Source of the DNA: Catalinimonas alkaloidigena
GTDB lineage: Bacteria; Bacteroidota; Bacteroidia; Cytophagales; Flexibacteraceae
Direction: 5' to 3'
Length of the DNA stretch: 64,000 bases
NCBI RefSeq assembly: GCF_900100765.1
Contig: NZ_FNFO01000007.1
Coordinates: forward strand, 186,001 to 250,000
A program made the position numbers and the translations under genes. Positions 16,566 through 24,400 of this stretch are shown piece by piece (the stretch's first letter is position 1; each line of letters opens with the position of its first letter). The notes beneath the pieces are model-generated. The model was not told where the DNA came from. It searched no databases and saw nothing but the letters and a program-made list of their open reading frames with translations.

Positions 16566-16646
16566 TGTCATTTCGAACGTAATAGAGTGTAGTGAGAAAT
16601 CTCTTTTCAAAAGCTGGAAGATCTCTTACTATCGTTCGAGATGACA
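16566..16646. repeat. REP-like palindromic element 7
   Basis: Left arm TGTCATTTCGAACG, right arm CGTTCGAGATGACA, perfect apart from one base. GTGAGAAATCTC and GATCTCTTAC lie inside. Last copy seen; none was found from 17 to 64 kb. Confidence 0.8.
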
Positions 16647-16705
16647 AAAAGTGTTGAGGATGTCAGACCTAAAACGCCAGACCTGAACCCAATTTGCAAT
16701 CCTTC

Positions 16706-18646
16706 TCACTCCCCGAAAATCCGCAACTCGGCGGCGCGGACGATGCGGTGCAGCATCTCGGCGTAGGAGATGTCGGCCAGCTTCGCCATTTTGGCGAGGT
16801 GCCCGTCCCAACACCAGCCCGGGTTCGGGTTGGCTTCCAGGAGGCGCGGTGTGCCGTTGCTGTCGAGGCGCCAGTCGAAACGGGCGTAGTCGCGGCAGCC
16901 GAGGCGGCCGAACAGTTTCAGGCAACTGGCCACCAGGAAGCGGCTCGTCTCTTCGGGCAGCTCGGCCGGAATGGACTTGATCTTCCAGTAGGGCGATTGG
17001 GGGTCCCACTTCGCTTCGTAGCCACAGATCTTCGGCAGACCTTCCGGCAAGGCGGAGTAGTCTTCTTCGATGATCGGCAGAACGGTGTAGTTGTCGGGCA
17101 GGTTGCCGATGATGCCCACGCTGATGTCTTTGCCCGTCAGGTACTCTTCCACCAGAATCGACGTTTCGTAGCCCATCTTTTCGCGGACGTACATCAGGGC
17201 CGATTCCAGTTCCAGGATGTTGTGGCAGACGCTGTTCTGCGTGATGCCCATGCTGGAATCGCCCTGGTTCGGCTTCACGATCACCGGAAACTGAATCGGA
17301 AAGTCGATGAAGGTGGTGTCTTCCGGCTTGATCACGAACGCCTCGGGCACGGGCAGGTCCAGCTCACGCGCTACGCCGCGCACCAGCGACTTGTCGTAGC
17401 AGTAGGCCAGGCACTGCGGGTTACCACCGCTGTACGGGATCTCCAGCATTTCGAGGAGGGCGGGCACGTGCAGTTCCTTCGTCGCTTCGTTGTTGAATCC
17501 TTCATCACACAGGTTGAAGACAAAGTCGATCTTCTCCTTCTCTTTCCGTGTTGCCAGCTGCTGGAGCATTTGCTTGTGGTTGTCGAAGTAAGAGAACTGA
17601 AAATCCTTGCTCTCGCCCAAGGCTTCTTTCAGGGCGTTGATCGTATGAAAATCGTCTTCGTCGAACGTGCCGTCGGGTTTTACCTTATCCTGGATGCGCG
17701 GGTCGCCCATCATGACCATCACCGAACGTTGCGTCTTGGTTTTGGAACGCTTGGGTGCCCACTTTTTGTCGGCCACGCCCGTTACCAGAATGCGGCGGGC
17801 CATCATGCCCAGGTCCTGGTTGCGTTGCGATTGCGTAGCGGTCAGTACTTCGTTGTGCACTTCGGGCGAAGCAAACCCGCTGTTTTTCAGCAATTGCGTA
17901 ATGCTCTGCGGAGTATAGAGGCGCTCAGCATAAAACTGGTCGGCAATGACGCCTTTCTTCGTATGGGTAATCACCTCACGCGACACGAGCCGTTCGCTGT
18001 CGCTCGACAGGCTGCGCTCCCGGCACACGAAGTAGTTTTTATCGATCCACTCCCAGCTGCGTGCCTCGTAATTCTTACGGATGTAGTCGCCGTCGGTCAG
18101 GTCGAGCAGCAGCTTGCCCTGCGGTTTCAGGATGCGCATTACCTCTTTCAACACCTTATAGTCGTCGTCGAGCGACTCGAAATACCCGAAACTGTTACCG
18201 GGGATGATCACGTAGTCGAACGTATCGGTGCGGTAGGGCAGCTTGCGGGCGTCGCCTTCCTTGAAGTTGACATTCAGCCCTTCGGCCTTGCTCTGTTTTT
18301 TGGCGCGGTTGATCAGGTAGTGCGAGCGATCCAGCCCAAACACGTTGGTAAAGCCCCGGCGTGCCAGTTCCATGCTATGACGCCCCTGGCCACAGCAAAG
18401 GTCCAGAATGAAGGCCTCGTTCTCCGGGTGGATCACGTTCAGAAACTGATCGATCTCGTCCTGCGTGATGGTCGGATCGTCCACCACGTCGCCGTCCGTA
18501 CGGAGGTAGTTGGCATTGAAAATTTCCTTCCACCAGTCGGCTTTCACGTAATACTCCAGGCTATCGACCGGGCCGAGTACCTGGGTGATGTCACGTTTCT
18601 TGGTCTTCTTCTTCGGGGTGGTGGAAGGTTTGGGTGAGGTGATCAT
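16706..18646 (-). CDS. SAM methyltransferase / ATP-grasp ligase fusion
   Basis: 646 aa. After a basic N-terminal tail, residues 50-290 form a class I SAM methyltransferase: motif I LDLCCGQGRHSMEL (81-94), an acidic motif II GLDRS, and LKPQGKLLLDLTDGDY. Residues 305-646 form an ATP-grasp ligase of the D-Ala-D-Ala-ligase type: FNLCDEGFNNEA, FPVIVKPNQGDSSMGI (453-468), the EEYLTGKDISVGII strand and RDYARFDWRLDSNG with LLEANPNPG near the end. The two halves are in one frame with no gap. ATP-grasp enzymes of this type join an acyl-phosphate to an amine, so the product may be methylated and amide-linked; the substrate is unknown. No obvious partner genes. The start MITSPKPSTT at 18646 is likely. 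Confidence 0.8.
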   Translation of the reverse strand: MITSPKPSTTPKKKTKKRDITQVLGPVDSLEYYVKADWWKEIFNANYLRTDGDVVDDPTITQDEIDQFLNVIHPENEAFILDLCCGQGRHSMELARRGFTNVFGLDRSHYLINRAKKQSKAEGLNVNFKEGDARKLPYRTDTFDYVIIPGNSFGYFESLDDDYKVLKEVMRILKPQGKLLLDLTDGDYIRKNYEARSWEWIDKNYFVCRERSLSSDSERLVSREVITHTKKGVIADQFYAERLYTPQSITQLLKNSGFASPEVHNEVLTATQSQRNQDLGMMARRILVTGVADKKWAPKRSKTKTQRSVMVMMGDPRIQDKVKPDGTFDEDDFHTINALKEALGESKDFQFSYFDNHKQMLQQLATRKEKEKIDFVFNLCDEGFNNEATKELHVPALLEMLEIPYSGGNPQCLAYCYDKSLVRGVARELDLPVPEAFVIKPEDTTFIDFPIQFPVIVKPNQGDSSMGITQNSVCHNILELESALMYVREKMGYETSILVEEYLTGKDISVGIIGNLPDNYTVLPIIEEDYSALPEGLPKICGYEAKWDPQSPYWKIKSIPAELPEETSRFLVASCLKLFGRLGCRDYARFDWRLDSNGTPRLLEANPNPGWCWDGHLAKMAKLADISYAEMLHRIVRAAELRIFGE

Positions 18647-18864
18647 TGGATGGGGTTTGCTGTGTTTTTAAAGAAAGGTTAGTGCAAGTGATTAACGCCA
18701 AATCGAAAAAAACGTTCCGTGAAAACGGGCGCAAATATAGGGTTCTGCACGACCCTGCCAAGCAAAATGTCGGGGGACGGGAAATATATTTTTAAGCCTT
18801 TTCAAGTACTTGTAATTCAACAAATTAGGGCGTCAGGGCTTTCGGGTGCCAGGGGCGAGTTGGG

Positions 18865-20544
18865 TCACAGTTGGCGCAGCATCTGCTCGCGTTTCGCGCG
18901 GAACTCGGTACCCGGTTTCCACGACGGATACGTCGTGCCGTTGGCGACGTCGTAGCCCACCCGGAAGAGCAGTTGCAGGTCTTCTACCCCTCCGGCGAAG
19001 TTCCAGTCGGGCTTGATTTCGTCGCTCAGTTTGTGGTAGTCTTGCTCTACGTATGCCGCCTGACGCTGGCGGCCGTAGTCGGCGGGCTGGTCCCGGTAGT
19101 CGATGCCGTTGTCGGTATACAGGGCGGGCACGCCCTCTTTCGCAAATTCGAAATGGTCGGAGCGGTAGAAGTAGCCCTTCTCGGGGCTGTCTTCCGGCAC
19201 CACCACGCGGTCCTGTTGTTGTAGGGCTTTCATCAGCGTATCGTCCAGCGTGGAATTTCCCTGCCCTACAATCACCAGATCGCGCGTACGTCCCCACGGA
19301 TTGAGGCCGTCCATGTTGAGGTTGGCCAGGGTCTTGTTCAGCGGATAGAGCGGATGTGTGGCGTAGTACTTCGACCCCAACAGCCCTTTCTCTTCGGCCG
19401 TCACGGCCAGAAACAGCACCGAGCGCTTCGGCGGGGTGGGGAGTTTGGTGTAGGCATCGGCGAGTTCCAGCAGTCCGGCGGTACCCGTCGCGTTGTCGAG
19501 CGCGCCGTTGTAGATCTGGTCGCCTTCCAGTTCGGGGTCGCGGCCCAGGTGATCCCAGTGCGCGGTGTAGATCACGTACTCGTCCGGCAGTTCGCTGCCT
19601 TCCAGCTTCGCCACCACATTGTGCGAATCCACAAAGCGTAAATTGTTGTGCAGGCTCAGGTTGGCTTGTACGCCGAGGGGCACCGGCTGAAAATCACGCT
19701 TCAGGGCGGCTTGTTTCAGTTGCGCCAGGTTTTGCCCGGCCAGCGCGACCAGTTCCTGCGCCTGCGCGTAGGGCACCCACGCCTCGACCTGTACTTTCGG
19801 GTTCGGGTCGTTCTGCACGTCGAAGTTCTCGCCGCCCCAACTGCCACTCACGACTTCGTAAGGATACCCGGCCGGGCCGGTTTCGTGGATGATGATGGCT
19901 GCCGCGGCTCCTTTCTCCGCCGCAATCTCGTATTTGTAGGTCCAGCGGCCGTAGTAGGTCATGGCCTTGCCACGGAATACCGTGCTGTCCAGTTGAGACG
20001 TATCGCCTTCGAGCGGCACCGCGGGGTCGTTGATCAGCATCAGCAGCGTTTTGCCGGTCATGTCCATCCCCTTGTAGTCGTCCCACTCGTATTCGGGGGC
20101 GTCCACGCCGTAGCCCACAAACACCACTTCCGAATGCTGCACGGCAACGTCTTCCTGGTTCAGATGCGAGACGCCCATGAACTGGTCAGGATACTGAAAC
20201 GTGAGCGTTTTGCCCTTTCCCTGAAACGAAGCTTTCACATCTTCGGCCGTAAAGCCCATCAGCGGCACCTTTTGTACATACGAGCCGTCGGGATTGCCCG
20301 GCTTCAGGCCCAGCTGACGGAACTGGTTGGTCAGGTAATCGACCGTCAGCGTTTCGGCGGGTGTCGCGACGCCCCGGCCTTCGAACGAGTCGGACGCCAG
20401 CACCCGCAGGTGGCGCATCAGGTCGTCGTGCGTGATGCTGGTCAGGGCCGAGTCGAGCGGCGTTTCGGTGTCGGACGTGGTTTCGGTGGGTGTGCAGGCG
20501 GACCCGCAGGCGAGCAACAGGGCCAGGAGTGCGAAGTTTTTCAT
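18865..20544 (-). CDS. M28 family zinc peptidase with PA domain (lipoprotein)
   Basis: 559 aa from ATG 20544, giving a lipoprotein signal (LLALLLACGSAC). The PA-type inserted domain is at about 130-230. The metal-binding residues of M28 are all present in order: VIYTAHWDHLG (His), NGALDNATGTAGLLELA (Asp), AVTAEEKGLLGS (Glu pair), YRSDHFEF (Asp) and DYHKLSDE (His). This is an aminopeptidase or carboxypeptidase-like enzyme exported to the envelope, where it trims peptides. It is divergently oriented to the ferritin-like pair, with about 230 nt between. Confidence 0.9.
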   Translation of the reverse strand: MKNFALLALLLACGSACTPTETTSDTETPLDSALTSITHDDLMRHLRVLASDSFEGRGVATPAETLTVDYLTNQFRQLGLKPGNPDGSYVQKVPLMGFTAEDVKASFQGKGKTLTFQYPDQFMGVSHLNQEDVAVQHSEVVFVGYGVDAPEYEWDDYKGMDMTGKTLLMLINDPAVPLEGDTSQLDSTVFRGKAMTYYGRWTYKYEIAAEKGAAAAIIIHETGPAGYPYEVVSGSWGGENFDVQNDPNPKVQVEAWVPYAQAQELVALAGQNLAQLKQAALKRDFQPVPLGVQANLSLHNNLRFVDSHNVVAKLEGSELPDEYVIYTAHWDHLGRDPELEGDQIYNGALDNATGTAGLLELADAYTKLPTPPKRSVLFLAVTAEEKGLLGSKYYATHPLYPLNKTLANLNMDGLNPWGRTRDLVIVGQGNSTLDDTLMKALQQQDRVVVPEDSPEKGYFYRSDHFEFAKEGVPALYTDNGIDYRDQPADYGRQRQAAYVEQDYHKLSDEIKPDWNFAGGVEDLQLLFRVGYDVANGTTYPSWKPGTEFRAKREQMLRQL

Positions 20545-20777
20545 GGAGGCAACCAAGGTTCAGGTAAACAACGCGGCGAAAAGTACGGGCTATGGCGGAG
20601 GGGCACAAGGGATATGAAAAATATTTCATCGTGCTGAAATCCAGCACCCTGCTGCATCTCGTAGGTATGCCGACCGCTTTCTCAAACCGCTGGTTCGGCT
20701 TGGGAAGGGCGGGGGCTCACCAAGAATCGACCTAAACGCTTTTTCACCTGTTTATTTCCTAACCCAACCCAACTCCC

Positions 20778-21491
20778 ATGTCTCACACGACAAAACCTGA
20801 GCAAGAGGGCGTGCGCAACCATCACTCACGCCGCAATTTCCTGCTGTACAGTGGAGCTACCGTAGCCGCTACGGGGCTGATGCTGTCCGGCTGCGAGCCC
20901 TATTTTCCCACCCCCATGCCCGGCAACAACGGCGAGGGCGGCATCGACCTGGGCAGCGGCGATGTCGGTATCCTGAACTACGCCTATGCCCTGGAACAGC
21001 TGGAAGCCGCTTTTTACACCAAAGTGATCGATCGGCCGTTCGGCGGCATGACGTCCAAAGAGCGGGATCTCCTCGAGGACCTGAAGGAACACGAAATCAT
21101 CCACCGCGAATTTTTCAAGGCGGCGCTGGGCACCAACGCCATTCCCGGTCTGGAAGTAGACTTCAGCGGCATCGACTTTAGCGATCGGATGAGCGTGCTC
21201 GGTACGGCCAAGGCCTTCGAAGATCTCGGCGTTTCTGCCTATAACGGGGCGGGGCGTCTGATCAAAGACGTGAATTACCTGTTGCTGGCGGGCAAAATCG
21301 TTTCGGTCGAGGCGCGCCACGCGGCGGCTATTCGCAGCATTTTCGGGGACGATGCCACTGCCTTTGCGGGCGATGATATCGTCGATCCGCTGACAGGACT
21401 CGACGTGGCCAAGTCGCCGCAGACGGTACTGGCCACCGCTTCGAAGTTCCTGAAGACCAAACTGAACGGAAGCAACCTTCCGACTATGTAA
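20778..21491 (+). CDS. Tat-type ferritin-like domain protein 1
   Basis: 237 aa. Signal HSRRNFLLYSGATVAATGLM has the twin-arginine motif, and SGC follows, so it is probably a Tat-exported lipoprotein. The four-helix ferritin-like core carries LNYAYALEQLEAAFY, EHEIIHREFFKAALG, AKAFEDLGVSAYNGA and IVSVEARHAAAIR, the Glu and His pattern of a di-iron site (Ferritin_2-like family). The role may be iron storage or oxidase activity at the cell surface. It is followed 36 nt later by a paralogue. Confidence 0.85.
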   Translation: MSHTTKPEQEGVRNHHSRRNFLLYSGATVAATGLMLSGCEPYFPTPMPGNNGEGGIDLGSGDVGILNYAYALEQLEAAFYTKVIDRPFGGMTSKERDLLEDLKEHEIIHREFFKAALGTNAIPGLEVDFSGIDFSDRMSVLGTAKAFEDLGVSAYNGAGRLIKDVNYLLLAGKIVSVEARHAAAIRSIFGDDATAFAGDDIVDPLTGLDVAKSPQTVLATASKFLKTKLNGSNLPTM

Positions 21492-21527
21492 CCCATCCTC
21501 ACCGCAACACCTTAAGACATTACAACC

Positions 21528-22325
21528 ATGAATATATTCACTTTACTGGATCAGCTTTTTGAGGGAGAGCCCTCGGCGACCAAAGCCACCTCGCGTCGGG
21601 AAGCCTTCACGATTTTTGGCGATATGGCCCAAAAGGCGGCGATGGCAGCCGTTCCGTTGGGGTTGGGCGCTCTGGTCAGCACGCCGGCCCGCGCCGCGCA
21701 CACCACCGTGCCGGGAGTCCTGAACTTTGCGCTACTGCTCGAGTACCTGGAAAACGAGTTCTATGCGATGGGCCTCGACGCGGGCGTCATCCCGGCCGGT
21801 TCGAAGGCCGAAGCGATTTTCATGCAGATCAGCAAGCACGAGAAAGCCCACGTCGATCTGCTGAAAGTCGCCATCAGCGGCCTGGGAGCCACCCCGGTCG
21901 ACAAGCCGATGTTCGACTTTACGGCGGGCGGGGCGTTCAATCCGTTTGGCAATTACGATCAGTTTCTGGCCCTGTCGCAGGCGTTTGAGGACACCGGCGT
22001 TCGTGCCTACAAAGGCCAGGCCGGTTACCTGATCGACAACGACGTGGTGCTGACCACGGCTTTGCAAATCCACTCGGTCGAAGCGCGCCACGCTTCGGAA
22101 GTGCGCCGCCTGCGTGGCTTCCAGGGATGGATCAACCGCAACGAACCGAACGGACTTCCGGCGGCGGCGCAGCCCGTCTACAACGGGGAAGAAAACGTGA
22201 TGCAGGGGGGCGTCGACGTGACCACGCTGACCACCATTCCGCGGCACGTGGTAACCCAATCGTTCGATGAGCCGTTGACGCAAGAAGAAGTACTGGCCGT
22301 GGCAACGCTTTTTGTGAAGGCGTAG
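21528..22325 (+). CDS. Tat-type ferritin-like domain protein 2
   Basis: 265 aa, paralogue of the upstream gene. The Tat-like signal TSRREAFTIFGDMAQKAAMA leads to an AxA cleavage site (TPARAAH), not a lipobox, so this copy is probably soluble or peripherally bound. Core residues: LNFALLLEYLENEFY, KHEKAHVDLLKVA, SQAFEDTGVRAYKGQ, HSVEARHASEVRRL. It has longer loops and an extended C-terminus. Co-transcribed with protein 1; a strong terminator follows. Confidence 0.85.
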   Translation: MNIFTLLDQLFEGEPSATKATSRREAFTIFGDMAQKAAMAAVPLGLGALVSTPARAAHTTVPGVLNFALLLEYLENEFYAMGLDAGVIPAGSKAEAIFMQISKHEKAHVDLLKVAISGLGATPVDKPMFDFTAGGAFNPFGNYDQFLALSQAFEDTGVRAYKGQAGYLIDNDVVLTTALQIHSVEARHASEVRRLRGFQGWINRNEPNGLPAAAQPVYNGEENVMQGGVDVTTLTTIPRHVVTQSFDEPLTQEEVLAVATLFVKA

Positions 22326-22345
22326 GCCGGTCCAGACTCGTAGAA

Positions 22346-22386
22346 ACAAAAAAGCCGGAAGACTTGGTAACTTCCGGCTTTTTTGT
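22346..22386. terminator. Bidirectional rho-independent terminator
   Basis: ACAAAAAAGCCGGAAG / CTTCCGGCTTTTTTGT, perfect 16-bp stem with a 9-nt loop and T run on both strands. It ends both the ferritin-like pair and the convergent serine gene. Confidence 0.9.
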
Positions 22387-22397
22387 GTTTGGGGCGC

Positions 22398-24311
22398 TTA
22401 GTACAGCACCCGGAATTTGATGGTATTCGGAATTTCCTTGAGGGCCTTGATCACGTCTTTGTCGTACGCTTTGTCGACGTCGGTAATGACGTAGCCGATG
22501 GTCTCGTTGGTTTTCAGGTGCTGGCCGACGATGTTGGTGCCGTGCTCCGACAACACGCGGTTGATGTTGGCGATTACGCCCGGCGTGTTCCGGTGGATGT
22601 GCAACAGGCGGTGCGCCCCGCCGAAGGCCGGCAGTTGCAGGTTCGGGAAGTTGACGCTCATGAACGTGCTGCCCGAGTTGATGTAGTCGATGATTTTGCC
22701 GGGCACAAACTCGGCGATGTTGAACTGGGCCTCTTCGGTCGAGCCGCCCACGTGGGGCGTCAGGATGACGTTATGCAGGCCGATTAGTTCGCTGACAAAC
22801 GGCTCGTCGTTGTTTTTGGGTTCTTCGGGGAACACGTCCACACCGGCGCCGCGCAGCTTGCCGCTTTTGAGCGCCTCGACCAGTGCCGGAATCTGCACGA
22901 CCGGGCCGCGTGCCAGGTTCAGGAACACGGCGCCGTCTTTCATCTGCCCGAATTCGTGGGCTCCGAAAAAGTTCTTGTTCTCCGGACGGCCGTCGATGTG
23001 CAGCGTCACCACGTCGGCTTGCCGCAACAGTTCCTCCAGCGTGTCGCACTTCTGCACGTTACCGAGCGCCAGCCGGTCCACAATGTCGTAGAAATAGACC
23101 TTCATCCCCATCGCTTCGGCCAGCACCGACAGTTGTGCGCCGATGTTGCCGTAGCCGATAATGCCGAGTTTCTTGCCCCGAATCTCGTTCGAGTTCTTCG
23201 CCGATTTATCCCACTGCCCCTGGTGCATGGCCATGCTTTTCGGAAATACGCCGCGGATCAGCGCAATCATCTCGCTGATGGCCAGCTCTACCACGCTACG
23301 CGTGTTGCTGTACGGTGCGTTGAACACGGCGACGCCTTTCTCTTTGCACGTCTCCAGGTCGATCTGATTGGTGCCGATGCAAAACGCTCCGATGGTCATC
23401 AGGCGGTTGGCGTGTTCCAGCACGCGGGCCGTCACCTGAGTTTTCGAACGGATGCCCAGAATCTGCACGTCGCGGATGCGCTCGCACAGTTCGTCTTCGT
23501 CCAGGCCGCCGTTTACGACTTCGAGCTGGTAGCCTTCCGTCTGGAAAATCTCGTTGGCTTTTTTGTGGATGTTTTCGAGCAGAAGAACTTTAATGCGGTG
23601 TTTGGGATAAGAAACGCTCATGGGAAGTTTGTTGACAAAAAGAAATTCTTCGAGGTTGGGCGCAATGTGATCGGCTTTTTCGAGCACATTGGCGCGCTGT
23701 ACGTTCTCGGTAAAGGCGTAAAATTTATCGGCCAGGCCGGCCGCCCTGATCTCGTAGTCGGTGTAGCCATCGCCAATGACGTAGACTTTGCCTGGAAGCT
23801 GGAGGCGGTTGAGCAGCTTCACTTTGCCGTTGTTTTCCGACAGCACGTTCGACTGATCCACCCCGACAATGTTGCCTTCGGCGTCGTACGTGAATTCGTT
23901 GGCGTAGATGTTTTCGGGCCGCACCCCCAACGACGTGGCAATGGGAGCGACAAACTCGCGGAAACCGCTGGAAATGACGATGATGTGTTCGGCGTGCTGC
24001 GCAAAGAAGGCTTTGTTGCGCAGAAACGACTCGGAGATTTTGCCGTGCAGCGAAGCCACCAGCGGCGTGAGGTGGTCGCGGTGGGCGCTGAGCAGCGCCA
24101 GGCGTTGCTGTAACGATTCCGAAAACGTCATGGAGCCGTCCATTCCCTGGTCGGTGATGCGGCGCACGGCAGCGACTTTTTCCGCGGCGTCGGGCTGGCC
24201 TTCCAGCGCGATGGCGGCCAGTTCGTCGAGGCCTTCCACACGGGTGACGGTGCTGTCGAAATCGATGACATAAAATACGTCGGAAGCGGTTTGAGTATCC
24301 GGCATGGGCAT
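22398..24311 (-). CDS. Fused phosphoserine phosphatase / 3-phosphoglycerate dehydrogenase
   Basis: 637 aa from ATG 24311; ATG 24305 is also possible. Residues 12-225 are a HAD phosphatase of the SerB type: YVIDFDSTVTRVEG with the DxDST nucleophile, VISSGFREF and VIGDGYTDYEIRAAG. Residues 240-637 are D-3-phosphoglycerate dehydrogenase: LGIRSKTQVT, nucleotide-binding KLGIIGYGNIGAQL, ILTPHVGGSTEEAQ, and a C-terminal ACT domain (HRNTPGVIANINRVLSEHG) for serine feedback. The protein therefore carries the first and last steps of serine synthesis. The middle step (SerC) is not in the window. Confidence 0.9.
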   Translation of the reverse strand: MPMPDTQTASDVFYVIDFDSTVTRVEGLDELAAIALEGQPDAAEKVAAVRRITDQGMDGSMTFSESLQQRLALLSAHRDHLTPLVASLHGKISESFLRNKAFFAQHAEHIIVISSGFREFVAPIATSLGVRPENIYANEFTYDAEGNIVGVDQSNVLSENNGKVKLLNRLQLPGKVYVIGDGYTDYEIRAAGLADKFYAFTENVQRANVLEKADHIAPNLEEFLFVNKLPMSVSYPKHRIKVLLLENIHKKANEIFQTEGYQLEVVNGGLDEDELCERIRDVQILGIRSKTQVTARVLEHANRLMTIGAFCIGTNQIDLETCKEKGVAVFNAPYSNTRSVVELAISEMIALIRGVFPKSMAMHQGQWDKSAKNSNEIRGKKLGIIGYGNIGAQLSVLAEAMGMKVYFYDIVDRLALGNVQKCDTLEELLRQADVVTLHIDGRPENKNFFGAHEFGQMKDGAVFLNLARGPVVQIPALVEALKSGKLRGAGVDVFPEEPKNNDEPFVSELIGLHNVILTPHVGGSTEEAQFNIAEFVPGKIIDYINSGSTFMSVNFPNLQLPAFGGAHRLLHIHRNTPGVIANINRVLSEHGTNIVGQHLKTNETIGYVITDVDKAYDKDVIKALKEIPNTIKFRVLY

Positions 24312-24400
24312 GAAAATAAGGTGAGGCGGCATTGCCGGCGCAAAGTTAGGAGAGTGCCGGGGAAAAAGGACGAAAGCGCTTTTCTTTTCTAAGATTCCTT

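Noticed and set aside
16694-18637. 647-codon plus-strand frame opposite the methyltransferase/ATP-grasp gene
   Set aside because: Shadow of the real minus-strand gene; no motif and unusual amino acid composition.
22956-24113. 385-codon plus-strand frame opposite the serine biosynthesis gene
   Set aside because: Antisense shadow of a recognised enzyme.
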